DNA from: Dehalococcoidales bacterium
Lineage (GTDB): Bacteria; Chloroflexota; Dehalococcoidia; Dehalococcoidales; UBA2162
DNA length: 12,834 nucleotides
Assembly: GCA_020343555.1 (NCBI GenBank)
Contig: CP070800.1
Span: 1,008,316 to 1,021,149 of the forward strand
Reading direction: 5' to 3'
Shown here: positions 1-6,691 of the stretch, in pieces
How positions within the stretch are numbered: position 1 is the stretch's first letter
How the letters are laid out: the number at the start of each line of letters is the position of its first letter
The notes under the pieces: generated by a model
Database searches by the model: none
Told to the model about the DNA's origin: nothing
The model's input: only the letters and a program-made list of their open reading frames with translations
Translations under genes and position numbers: made by a program

Positions 1-1272
1 CTTGCAGAAGAGTTGAAAGATGATGTAAAAGCTGTCAGTGTATGCATTTCGGCATTATCATCTATTTACGCAAGAGAGGGTAACATACTTCATCCTCAAA
101 TTGTTGAATGGGGAAACCGGGCAGACAAATATGCTAAACCTGAAACATGTGAACGGGTTTACGCAGATTCGATTATAGGTATTTCAAAGTTTCTTTCACT
201 TGATCCATCCACTCGTAAAGAAGGGCATCAACTCTTTTCAAGTACCCTTGATTTAGCAAGAAACATCGATGATATTAATGCATTTTGGTGGGCTGCACGA
301 TGTTATCTGGGGGGAAATGCAATGCCACAATATTTCAGCGAACTAATACAATTAGCAGAAGAATTATGGTCTAGATCTCGTACTGGATTAACGCAAGTCA
401 ATTTTTTTGGCAGCCTGCAATTCATAGGCAGTATTTTCCTTTCAATGGGTCAGCGGGAAAAAGCAGAGGAAATATATGGAGAAATGTGGGAAATTTCCGT
501 ACATACAGGAGGCATTTTGCCGGAGATATATTCAGCGGCATATTACCAAATACTATTATGTTACGATGGTCGTTTTGAGGAAACACTAAATAGCATTGAT
601 CAATTACAGGCACGAGCTGAAGAAACCGGATTGATTGCAGCGACCTCGGGATCAAATTTCGCCTTGCATAGAAGTCACTACTACATTGGTAGCATGCCTG
701 TGAATTTTGAAACTACTTTTACCAATGTACGAGCGATAGGTCCTATGGTTGATAATATTCTCGCTAATATGCTTGCTCATCAGGGGAAAAATGATGAAGC
801 GAAGGAGATTCTTGACCGGAACGTAGTTAATCGTCCATATATTGGTACCGATGAAGATATGACGATGATTCTAGACGATGCTTATTTCCTGGAAACAGCA
901 TTACTAGTTGGACACAGGCAATCTGCAAAACTTCTTCTAAACAGGTTTAAAGGTACAGGTATTTGTGCAACAGGGTATGCCCAACCGATGTGTATTCTCC
1001 GCCTTATGGGTGGAGCAGCGGTACTCCTTGAAAGATTCGACGAAGCCAAAGAACACTACAAAGAAGCAATCAGAGTCTGCACTGAGATGAGATTCCGTCC
1101 TGATTTGGCTCTCTCACGATTAGAGTTTGCTGAACTACTTCTCAACCACTATCCTGACGAAAAAGCCCAAGCTCTCGAACACCTCGACTTCGCAATCAAG
1201 GAGTTCCGAGAGATGAAGATGCAGCCGTCGTTAGAGAGGGCTCTGAGACAAAAGGATATACTGAAGGCTTAA
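1..1272 (+). CDS. TPR-repeat protein, C-terminal part (5' end outside window)
   Basis: The reading frame is open from base 1 and no stop precedes the first possible start (TTG at 13), so this is probably the last 423 residues of a longer gene. The visible part is all helical and soluble, with TPR-like helix pairs. In numbering from the TTG these include about 145-170 (MGQREKAEEIYGEMW), a GRFEETLNSIDQL unit, a QGKNDEAKEIL unit, an ERFDEAKEHYKEAIRVC unit and a final ALEHLDFAIKEFREM helix. This pattern and the way it ends resemble the C-terminal TPR region of large AAA-ATPase/adenylate cyclase or MalT/LuxR-type signalling proteins; that likeness is my inference, since no ATPase, cyclase or HTH domain is visible. 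No DNA-binding domain follows the repeats. Base composition is uneven: 541-600 has 18 G+C of 60, while 1141-1200 has 30 of 60. No clear terminator follows the stop. Confidence 0.75.
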   Translation, partial: LAEELKDDVKAVSVCISALSSIYAREGNILHPQIVEWGNRADKYAKPETCERVYADSIIGISKFLSLDPSTRKEGHQLFSSTLDLARNIDDINAFWWAARCYLGGNAMPQYFSELIQLAEELWSRSRTGLTQVNFFGSLQFIGSIFLSMGQREKAEEIYGEMWEISVHTGGILPEIYSAAYYQILLCYDGRFEETLNSIDQLQARAEETGLIAATSGSNFALHRSHYYIGSMPVNFETTFTNVRAIGPMVDNILANMLAHQGKNDEAKEILDRNVVNRPYIGTDEDMTMILDDAYFLETALLVGHRQSAKLLLNRFKGTGICATGYAQPMCILRLMGGAAVLLERFDEAKEHYKEAIRVCTEMRFRPDLALSRLEFAELLLNHYPDEKAQALEHLDFAIKEFREMKMQPSLERALRQKDILKA

Positions 1273-1390
1273 TAATAAGAAAAATCGCCGCTTTCCTCTC
1301 TAGTTGCACATTTTACTATAACGGTTAGGGATTAGTAATTCGATATTGTTTAGAATTTAGTGTTTATGATTCAGGACTTATCAATTCACC

Positions 1391-1419
1391 TTGACTTCCC
1401 GGCTGCTAATGCGTACACT
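1391..1419 (+). promoter_or_regulatory. Sigma70-type promoter of the fmdB-DUF763-rlmB operon
   Basis: TTGACT at 1391-1396 (five of six to consensus) is separated by exactly 17 bases from TACACT at 1414-1419 (four of six). Transcription would start near 1426, just at the Shine-Dalgarno of the first gene, giving a very short leader. The preceding 118 bases after the TPR gene show no other structure. Confidence 0.55.
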
Positions 1420-1425
1420 ATTCTC

Positions 1426-1432
1426 AGGAGAG
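1426..1432 (+). promoter_or_regulatory. Ribosome binding site of the FmdB-type gene
   Basis: AGGAGAG lies 7 bases before the ATG at 1440. It is among the strongest Shine-Dalgarno sequences in the window and fixes the start. Confidence 0.75.
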
Positions 1433-1439
1433 AATTACT

Positions 1440-1676
1440 ATGCCGATATACGAGTATGTATGCTCAAGCTGCGACGTGAAGTTCGAAATGATTCGCTCAA
1501 TGAGTAAAGCAAACGAAGGAGCCGAGTGCCCTCATTGCCAGCACGAAGCAGAACGGGCCCTGTCCACGTTTGCCTGCTTCTCATCCGATGAAAGCGGAAT
1601 GACGACAGCCATGGCCGGCGGAGGAAGTTCCTGCGCTAGCTGCGCTTCAGGAAGCTGCGCCACCTGCGCCAGTTAA
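1440..1676 (+). CDS. FmdB-family zinc ribbon protein
   Basis: This is a 78-residue protein that opens with the FmdB/CxxC_CxxC_SSSS signature MPIYEYVCSSC. A zinc ribbon is formed by C8-x2-C11 and C30-x2-C33. The family is named after a putative regulator next to formylmethanofuran dehydrogenase, but its real function is not established; these are small cytoplasmic proteins often found beside translation or nucleic-acid genes. The C-terminus is Gly/Ser/Ala-rich and has a second Cys set, C65-x2-C68-x4-C73-x2-C76, so the protein could bind a second metal. It has a strong ribosome binding site and is the first gene of an operon; the next gene begins 12 bases after its stop. Family assignment is secure, role unknown. 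Confidence 0.9.
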   Translation: MPIYEYVCSSCDVKFEMIRSMSKANEGAECPHCQHEAERALSTFACFSSDESGMTTAMAGGGSSCASCASGSCATCAS

Positions 1677-1688
1677 CCGGAGTTTACC

Positions 1689-2777
1689 ATGTCCGGACCT
1701 GCAAGAACCGGAATCGCCAACCTCCCTCTCCACGGAGGTAAAGCTCCACGGTGGCTGTTCCAGCGTATGGTCAAACTTGCCCACGAGATCACTATCGCCA
1801 TCGTCACTGATTATGGTCCCGAAGAAATGCTTAACCGACTCTCGCATCCCTACTGGTTCCAGGCGTTCGGCTGTATATTAGGTTTCGACTGGCATTCAAG
1901 CGGTGTTACCACTACGTTGTGCGGCGCCCTCAAGGAAGGCATCAGGGGAATGGAACGCGACCTGGGTTTATTCGTCGCCGGCGGCAAAGGAGCCACTTCA
2001 CGAAAAACTCCCTCGGAACTAATGAAATGGGGTGAAACTATTTCCATCAATCCCGATCCTCTTATTTACGCCAGCCGCATGTCCGCCAAGGTAGACAGTG
2101 CCGCCGTACAGGACGGATACCAGATATACCACCACTCATTCATCTTCACCAAGAACGGTTCCTGGGCTGTTGTCCAGCAGGGCATGAACGAGTCAGCACG
2201 ATACGCCCGGCGGTATCACTGGCTCGGCAAAGAGGTTTCCAACTTCGTCAACGAACCTCATTCAGCCATTCTCTCGGAAACCCGGGGGAAAGCTCTGAAT
2301 CTCGTCGCAGGCGAAAGCAACTCCGCCCGAAATACCATCGCTGAAGTAGTATCGAACCAGAAACCCGAAGAGATACTGATAGACCTGAAAAAGATAAAAA
2401 CACTGAGTCTTCCGGCGCGACACGATATCCGGACGGAAGACCTCCACCCGGACAGTCTGAAAAAGATAATCCTGAGTACCTACGAGCGGCAGCCGGGCAA
2501 TTTCAAAGAGTTACTGGGTCTCCCGGGAGTCGGAGCCAAAACGATCCGTGCCCTGAGCCTGATCTCGGAGCTCGTGCATGGCGTGGCGCCGAGTTATCGT
2601 GATCCTGCCCGGTACAGCTTCGCCCATGGAGGAAAGGACGGTATCCCCTATCCGGTCGACCGTGAAACATACGACCGGTCGATTGAACTGCTGAGAAAAG
2701 CGATCGGTAAAAGTAAGATCACCCCGGGCGAAAAAAGAAACGCAGAAAACAGGCTCGGCAGGCTGATGAGGGAATGA
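1689..2777 (+). CDS. DUF763 protein with helix-hairpin-helix motif
   Basis: This 362-residue protein matches my memory of the DUF763 family (PF05559), which occurs in archaea and scattered, often thermophilic or anaerobic, bacteria and has no assigned function. Recognisable blocks are the N-terminal PARTGIANLPLHGGKAPRWL (about 4-23), the FDWHSSGVTTTLCGALKEG block (66-84), and a HHSFIF...WAVVQQGMN stretch near 148-167. A helix-hairpin-helix-like segment, LGLPGVGAKTIRALSLI (from residue 276), is typical of sequence-independent DNA or RNA binding. There are no signal peptide or membrane segments. The ATG at 1689 follows the fmdB stop by 12 bases, with a weak CCGGAG site at 1678-1683; the stop is one base before the rlmB start. 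The context (zinc ribbon upstream, rRNA methyltransferase downstream) suggests a nucleic-acid role, but that is inference. Confidence 0.85.
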   Translation: MSGPARTGIANLPLHGGKAPRWLFQRMVKLAHEITIAIVTDYGPEEMLNRLSHPYWFQAFGCILGFDWHSSGVTTTLCGALKEGIRGMERDLGLFVAGGKGATSRKTPSELMKWGETISINPDPLIYASRMSAKVDSAAVQDGYQIYHHSFIFTKNGSWAVVQQGMNESARYARRYHWLGKEVSNFVNEPHSAILSETRGKALNLVAGESNSARNTIAEVVSNQKPEEILIDLKKIKTLSLPARHDIRTEDLHPDSLKKIILSTYERQPGNFKELLGLPGVGAKTIRALSLISELVHGVAPSYRDPARYSFAHGGKDGIPYPVDRETYDRSIELLRKAIGKSKITPGEKRNAENRLGRLMRE

Positions 2778-2778
2778 A

Positions 2779-3519
2779 ATGGCTGAGATAATTGAAGGTA
2801 AGAATCCGGTACTGGAAGCGTTAAGAGCGGGTCGACCGGTCAATAAAATAATGCTGGCTAAAGGGGTAAAAAACAACACGGCTATATCCGAGATACTGAA
2901 CCAGGCTAAAAAGAAAAAGATACCTTTAGAGTATACCGAACGATATATTCTTGACCGGCAGAGCGGCACCGGCAATAGTCGCGGCATCATCGCGTTCACG
3001 GCTTCCCACGACTATGCCACTCTGGAAGAACTCCTTACGATCCCGGTAAAAACCGGCGAACCGGCTTTGTTCTGCCTGCTGGACGGCATCGAGGATCCGG
3101 CAAACCTGGGAGCTATTCTGAGAACTGCCGACGCAGCCGGAGTCCACGGCATTATCATCAGGTCACGCCGCGCGGTAGGACTGACCTCGGCAGTTGCCCG
3201 TACCTCAGCCGGAGCAATCGAGTATGTACCTGTCGTAAGGGTAGCTAATATCTCGCAGGCAATAGAAACGCTGAAAAAGAACGATATCTGGATTACCGGT
3301 ATTGAAATGACCGGTGATGTTGATTACGCGAGTATCGACTTCACATTGCCTTCGGCTATCGTTGTCGGTAGTGAAGGAAAGGGACTGTCCCCGCTTGTCA
3401 GGAAACACTGCGATACCGTAGCTCGTATCCCGATGAAGGGAGAAATAAGCTCTCTCAATGCATCGGTTGCCGCCGCTCTTGTCATGCACTGGGCATTCCG
3501 GCAGAGGATGGAACAATAA
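2779..3519 (+). CDS. rlmB: 23S rRNA (guanosine-2'-O-)-methyltransferase RlmB-like (TrmH/SpoU family)
   Basis: This 246-residue protein has the usual RlmB length. It has an N-terminal SpoU substrate-binding domain (about 3-76, starting IIEGKNPVLEAL) and a SPOUT methyltransferase domain (about 97-240). All three SPOUT motifs are present: NLGAILRTADAAG (109-121, with the catalytic-type N and R), VVGSEGKGL (195-203), and IPMKGEISSLNASVA (217-231), which form the knotted SAM pocket. In Escherichia coli, RlmB methylates the 2'-OH of G2251 in the peptidyl-transferase P loop; the exact target here is inferred, and other TrmH-family enzymes look alike. The ATG follows the DUF763 stop after one base, so the two are surely co-transcribed and probably translationally coupled. 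Confidence 0.88.
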   Translation: MAEIIEGKNPVLEALRAGRPVNKIMLAKGVKNNTAISEILNQAKKKKIPLEYTERYILDRQSGTGNSRGIIAFTASHDYATLEELLTIPVKTGEPALFCLLDGIEDPANLGAILRTADAAGVHGIIIRSRRAVGLTSAVARTSAGAIEYVPVVRVANISQAIETLKKNDIWITGIEMTGDVDYASIDFTLPSAIVVGSEGKGLSPLVRKHCDTVARIPMKGEISSLNASVAAALVMHWAFRQRMEQ

Positions 3520-3614
3520 CCGGATCGACAGTCATCCGTAGGACGTAGGAAATAAGCTGTCATCCTGATAATATCTAACAAAACTCTGATTGCCTTTGCA
3601 TCGATCAGAACATT

Positions 3615-3708
3615 CCTCTCCCTTGACGGGAGAGGTTAGGTGAGGGTGAAAAGTAACGATTTACGCATAGCCCCCTCACCCTAACCCTCTCCCGCGATGG
3701 GGAGAGGG
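3615..3708. repeat. Double-hairpin palindromic repeat (REP/BIME-like)
   Basis: Two short hairpins face each other. The left is CCTCTCCC-ttgac-GGGAGAGG (3615-3635) followed by TTAGGTGAGGGTG; the right is CCCCTCACCCTAA followed by CCCTCTCCC-gcgatg-GGGAGAGGG (3685-3708). The two halves are inverted copies with a few single-base indels, around a spacer of about 24 bases. Similar G+C-rich palindromes are scattered between genes in many bacterial genomes. It lies between the convergent rlmB and lipoprotein genes. Confidence 0.8.
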
Positions 3709-3717
3709 TACTTTTTT
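3685..3717 (+). terminator. Probable rho-independent terminator after rlmB, built from the repeat
   Basis: The 9-bp stem CCCTCTCCC/GGGAGAGGG with a 6-base loop is followed, after TAC, by six T residues at 3712-3717. It would end plus-strand transcription about 190 bases past the rlmB stop. On the minus strand the hairpin is followed by TTAGGG rather than a T-tract, so it should work in one direction only. The left half of the repeat could pair with it and compete. Confidence 0.6.
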
Positions 3718-3726
3718 AAAGGTTTC

Positions 3727-4521
3727 TTAGTCTTTATGCTTTATGGTAGAAGCCCCGGAAACATCGGTTTTCCCGAGTGTCGGATTCCCGACGAAATATA
3801 GCCTTGAAGCACCACTAACCTCGAAGTCTAGCACTTCATTCACGTATACCGTAGACTCGCTGGCACCGCTCAGAACGATATCGACGTTTCCCACGTGGAA
3901 TTTTTCGAGATCTGCCCGACTGGCACCGGACACTTCGATTTCCATATTATTCGCCACGCCGGATAGTTCCATGCTGCTGGCTCCTGACACGATAAAATCT
4001 GCATACCCGGCAGTCATGTTGCCGGTTAGTTTACTGGCTCCGGACACTTCACAATCAGTGTCGCCTGCTACTATATCGACGATTTTCAGGGTAGTCGCTC
4101 CGGATATATCCAGTGTAAGAGGAGATGCCGACTTGAATCCTGTTACCGTTCCCTTACTTGCTCCTGAAATTACCAGTTCATGAAGAGAAGCCATCGAAAT
4201 CTCGGCTTTCAACACCCTCTTACCCAGGGTGAAATCGGTAAATATATGGCGTGGGCTTAAATAAATTACCAGCTTGGAGCCAGTCTGGGAAACTTCTATA
4301 TAGTCGAAAAGATCCTCGTCGGCACTGATAACAACGCTATAAGTACTCGATTGTATTATGTCAACTTCGAAAGCGCTGCTTATATCCACGGAGGTAAAAT
4401 TTTTGAAATCTTTCTTCTCGGTAATAACTTCACCAGCCCCGATTGTTCCATTACATCCGGGCAAGATCAGAACAGCAACCAGTGTAAGGATTAATATGAC
4501 CGGAATCAGGCCTTTCTTCAT
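3727..4521 (-). CDS. GIN-domain (DUF2807) surface lipoprotein
   Basis: This 264-residue protein starts with a lipoprotein signal: MKK, a hydrophobic stretch to residue 20, and a lipobox L20-P21-G22-C23, so it should be lipidated at C23 and anchored outside the cytoplasmic membrane. The rest matches the GIN domain (DUF2807, 'putative auto-transporter adhesin head'), a beta-helix-like fold. Eight SGA(S/T) motifs begin at residues 119, 140, 160, 179, 198, 218, 236 and 255, one per coil at 18-21 residue spacing. The biochemical role of the family is unknown; adhesion or envelope sensing are guesses. The ATG has a good AGGAGA site (4527-4532). It lies 54 bases downstream of the DUF1461 gene on the same strand and is probably co-transcribed with it; a weak CATAAT (4566-4571, minus) could be a second promoter. 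Confidence 0.87.
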   Translation of the reverse strand: MKKGLIPVILILTLVAVLILPGCNGTIGAGEVITEKKDFKNFTSVDISSAFEVDIIQSSTYSVVISADEDLFDYIEVSQTGSKLVIYLSPRHIFTDFTLGKRVLKAEISMASLHELVISGASKGTVTGFKSASPLTLDISGATTLKIVDIVAGDTDCEVSGASKLTGNMTAGYADFIVSGASSMELSGVANNMEIEVSGASRADLEKFHVGNVDIVLSGASESTVYVNEVLDFEVSGASRLYFVGNPTLGKTDVSGASTIKHKD

Positions 4522-4575
4522 GATTATCTCCTGTACGGCTGAAATACTCCTAAATGATTACTAGTATTATGACAT

Positions 4576-5268
4576 TTACCTGCGAAAATGCAAGCCCTTT
4601 TTGGTGAAAAACAGGAAACTTCCGGCTACCGTACCAAGAAGCACCGCCGCCGCTGCCATCCCGATCACAACGAAAATTACAGCATCATACCAGAAATCCC
4701 CGGGGAAAAGTTTCAGCATATATCCTTTAGCCGACCAGAAATCATTGGAAAAAGCTATCAGGTGGAATTGGTAAAAAAGTCTATCGAAATTCCATAAAGA
4801 ACCAAGCCATAAAGCCAGGATCAGTACCAGGGTAACACCGCTGCCGATCAAAAGATTCCAGGTTACCAGTCGACCGGCTTTTCTCCAGTACAGGTAAATC
4901 ACGGTGTATGCGAGTACATAGGTAAAAGTGCCTATCAAGACTCCGTAATCCAGTCTGACAAGTCCCTTGACATCCTTCATGTGGATGGACTCCTCGCGGG
5001 TAAATAACTCGAACTCAACGCTATCTTTTTCTACTGTGAGATCGATATATTCCTCCCCTGAGTTAAAGTACGATATCAGTGTTTCAGCCGACTTCACCAG
5101 TTCTGTCCGGGCAAGACCGGTAGTCGTAACAACGTCATACTTGTCGAAACCGTATTCGTATAGTGATACCGAGTTGAATGCTATCGCTATCGCAGCCGTC
5201 AGCAGTAGAAAAAGTATGCAGAGTATGAATATCACCCGGGCTATGATATTGACTACTTTCCACTTCAT
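4576..5268 (-). CDS. DUF1461 / TIGR01906-type integral membrane protein
   Basis: From the ATG at 5268 this is a 230-residue protein with four predicted membrane helices (about 8-31, 107-128, 138-158, 195-221) and a roughly 75-residue outside loop after the first. The family signatures of DUF1461 are visible: HMKDVK at 96-101, FHLIAFSNDFW at 168-178, and LFPGDFWYDA at 187-196. The function of the family is unknown. The frame extends upstream to a TTG at 5277 with no ribosome binding site; I prefer the ATG because the bases GGATAGG stand before it, though the spacing is tight. A TAAAAT (minus, 5284-5279) could be a -10 element. It is divergent from the CYTH-like gene and upstream of the lipoprotein, so the two minus-strand genes look like an envelope unit. 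Confidence 0.85.
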   Translation of the reverse strand: MKWKVVNIIARVIFILCILFLLLTAAIAIAFNSVSLYEYGFDKYDVVTTTGLARTELVKSAETLISYFNSGEEYIDLTVEKDSVEFELFTREESIHMKDVKGLVRLDYGVLIGTFTYVLAYTVIYLYWRKAGRLVTWNLLIGSGVTLVLILALWLGSLWNFDRLFYQFHLIAFSNDFWSAKGYMLKLFPGDFWYDAVIFVVIGMAAAAVLLGTVAGSFLFFTKKGLHFRR

Positions 5269-5338
5269 CCTATCCAAGATTTTACACCGGTCAAAATGAA
5301 AATAACAGTTATATTACATTTATGAATAGGAACTGATG

Positions 5339-5363
5339 TATAATAAACAGACATTAAAGGAAA
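5339..5363 (+). promoter_or_regulatory. -10 element and ribosome binding site of the CYTH-like gene
   Basis: A perfect TATAAT lies at 5339-5344, and a Shine-Dalgarno-like AAAGGAAA at 5356-5363 precedes the ATG at 5368. The best -35 is only TTACAT (5314-5319) with a long 19-base spacer, so this may be a weak or activator-dependent promoter. Confidence 0.45.
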
Positions 5364-5367
5364 CTAT

Positions 5368-6000
5368 ATGCCGATCCAGCCATTGATCTACGAAGTAGAA
5401 ATAAGATTTTTCGCAGAATCTTACGATGACGCCTGTGATAAGTTACCTTTCCTTGAGGAATCCTTGAATGAAGAAGAATCCTGGAAATCCGATACATACG
5501 GTTTAGAACTGTTTAAATCGGGACAGTTACTCAGGATAGGGCAAGGGCCTTTGATAGGAATAACAAGACGCTACTTGGGATGGAAAAGTCCGGATACCGG
5601 TGAATTCGCGAACATCCGCCAGGAAATCGGTGAGGAGATTACAAATGGTATTGAAAATAGTATTATCCTGGATAAACTTGGAGGGTGTAATATCATCGAG
5701 TCTTACACTGATGTGATTAATGAACTGGAAAAACTCGGACACTATAGATTTATGTCCTTCAACGGGGTAGATAAATTCGGGTATCATGAACCACTTGAAC
5801 TGACCGTCAAGGTGATGACTTGCCCCCAGATAAAATACCCTCTATTGATCGAGCTGGAAAAAACCGCTTTCACTGAAGAAGAAGCAAAAAAACGTGAAGA
5901 TGAACTATTCAACTTGAGTGTTGATTTACGTCTCGATAATTTGTTGGTAAAAAAAGAACCTCCAACGTTAATATACGAATCGATCTATGGCAACCAATAA
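5368..6000 (+). CDS. CYTH-like domain protein (divergent)
   Basis: This is a 210-residue soluble protein. It has features of the CYTH superfamily (class IV adenylate cyclase, thiamine triphosphatase, inorganic triphosphatase), which bind triphosphate and metal in a beta-barrel tunnel: E9-x-E11-x-R13 near the N-terminus in place of the usual ExExK, LLRI at 54-57, LGWKSP at 70-75, R84-x-E86, YRF near 127, and a late IELEK at 161-165 matching the ExE strand. The changed K to R and the spread-out motifs make it a distant member, so the substrate cannot be named. It starts with its own promoter and ends inside the next gene (14-base overlap), so the two products are probably made together. The alternative is an unrelated protein of unknown family. 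Confidence 0.6.
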   Translation: MPIQPLIYEVEIRFFAESYDDACDKLPFLEESLNEEESWKSDTYGLELFKSGQLLRIGQGPLIGITRRYLGWKSPDTGEFANIRQEIGEEITNGIENSIILDKLGGCNIIESYTDVINELEKLGHYRFMSFNGVDKFGYHEPLELTVKVMTCPQIKYPLLIELEKTAFTEEEAKKREDELFNLSVDLRLDNLLVKKEPPTLIYESIYGNQ

Positions 6001-6538
6001 CAGGATACATATATTCGGGGCTGCAGGAACAGGGACAACGACACTGGGAAAGTCCCTGGCGAAACGCTTAAACATCCCTCATTTGGATACTGACAACTAT
6101 TACTGGCTACAAACCGAGATTCCTTACACCGAGAAACGGGAGATTGCACAGCGTATCGATCTACTCAAGGCAGACCTTGACAAACATCCTGAGTGGGTTC
6201 TTTCCGGCTCCCTGTGTGGATGGGGCGATTTCACGATCCCGATGTTCAGCTTGGTGGTCTTTCTCTGGATACCGGAAGAATTGCGGATGTCCAGGCTGAA
6301 AGAAAGAGAAATCGGTCGTTTCGGGCAGGAAGCCCTGGCACCCGGCGGCTGGTTTCATGAAAACCACACTGGCTTTATGGAATGGGCTGCGCAGTATGAC
6401 ACGGGTGGAACGGAAATGAGAAGCAGGACTCTCCATGAAGAATGGATGCAAACACTACCCTGCCGCCTGGTCAGATTCGAACAGCCGCTGAACGTCGATA
6501 TAATGACAGCCCAAATCAAGGTATATCTTAAGCCCTAG
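5987..6538 (+). CDS. P-loop nucleoside/NMP kinase-like protein with Thr in place of the Walker A Lys
   Basis: This 183-residue protein has the fold of adenylate or shikimate kinase-like P-loop enzymes: the beta-strand RIHIF, a glycine-rich loop G11-AAGTG-T17-T18, LDTD at 33-36 where such kinases bind the phosphate acceptor, VLSGSLCGWGD at 71-81 after the second strand, a hydrophobic VVFLWIP strand at 90-96, and a lid-like RLKEREIGRFG at 103-113. The invariant Walker A lysine is T17. I recall a family of small AAA-type proteins with the same GxGTTT loop, so this seems to be a family trait rather than damage. The ATG lies 14 bases inside the CYTH-like gene and has no clear ribosome binding site, which suggests translational coupling. 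Substrate unknown. Confidence 0.75.
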   Translation: MATNNRIHIFGAAGTGTTTLGKSLAKRLNIPHLDTDNYYWLQTEIPYTEKREIAQRIDLLKADLDKHPEWVLSGSLCGWGDFTIPMFSLVVFLWIPEELRMSRLKEREIGRFGQEALAPGGWFHENHTGFMEWAAQYDTGGTEMRSRTLHEEWMQTLPCRLVRFEQPLNVDIMTAQIKVYLKP

Positions 6539-6629
6539 ATACAGGCAAAAATGTCCGTAATCAACAGAACTGACGCTTTCCAGTAGTAATTCTACAGTTC
6601 AAAATAGCCGCTTTCCACCCTCCCTCCAC

Positions 6630-6660
6630 ATGACAATTTTCCCGGTCGCTGTGCTATAAT
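6630..6660 (+). promoter_or_regulatory. Probable dnaE promoter
   Basis: A perfect TATAAT at 6655-6660 has ATGACA (6630-6635) upstream, with a rather long 19-base spacer. Transcription would start near 6667 and give a leader of about 25 bases containing the ribosome binding site. The rest of the gap from 6539 contains only a weak imperfect palindrome (6567-6600). Confidence 0.5.
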
Positions 6661-6691
6661 TATCCCATGCAAATCCTCGCCGGGAAGAACG

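Noticed and set aside
2511..2999. 162-codon minus-strand frame across the DUF763/rlmB junction
   Set aside because: It overlaps two well-supported genes and has no domain or start signal, so it is a shadow frame.
3743..4183. 146-codon plus-strand frame with repeated APDT/APET motifs
   Set aside because: The repeats are the complement of the SGAS repeats in the minus-strand lipoprotein gene, which has a signal peptide and a ribosome binding site.
5987..6538. Shikimate or adenylate kinase (aroK/adk)
   Set aside because: The Walker A lysine is missing and the substrate motifs of AroK and Adk are not present, so a specific enzyme name is not justified.
6567..6600. Imperfect palindrome (GAACTG ... 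GTAG-TAATT-CTAC ... CAGTTC) after the P-loop gene
   Set aside because: The stems are only 4 and 6 bases with a large internal mismatch and no T-tract, too weak to call a terminator or repeat. TTTCCAGTAG recurs at 11327-11336, but ten bases may be chance.
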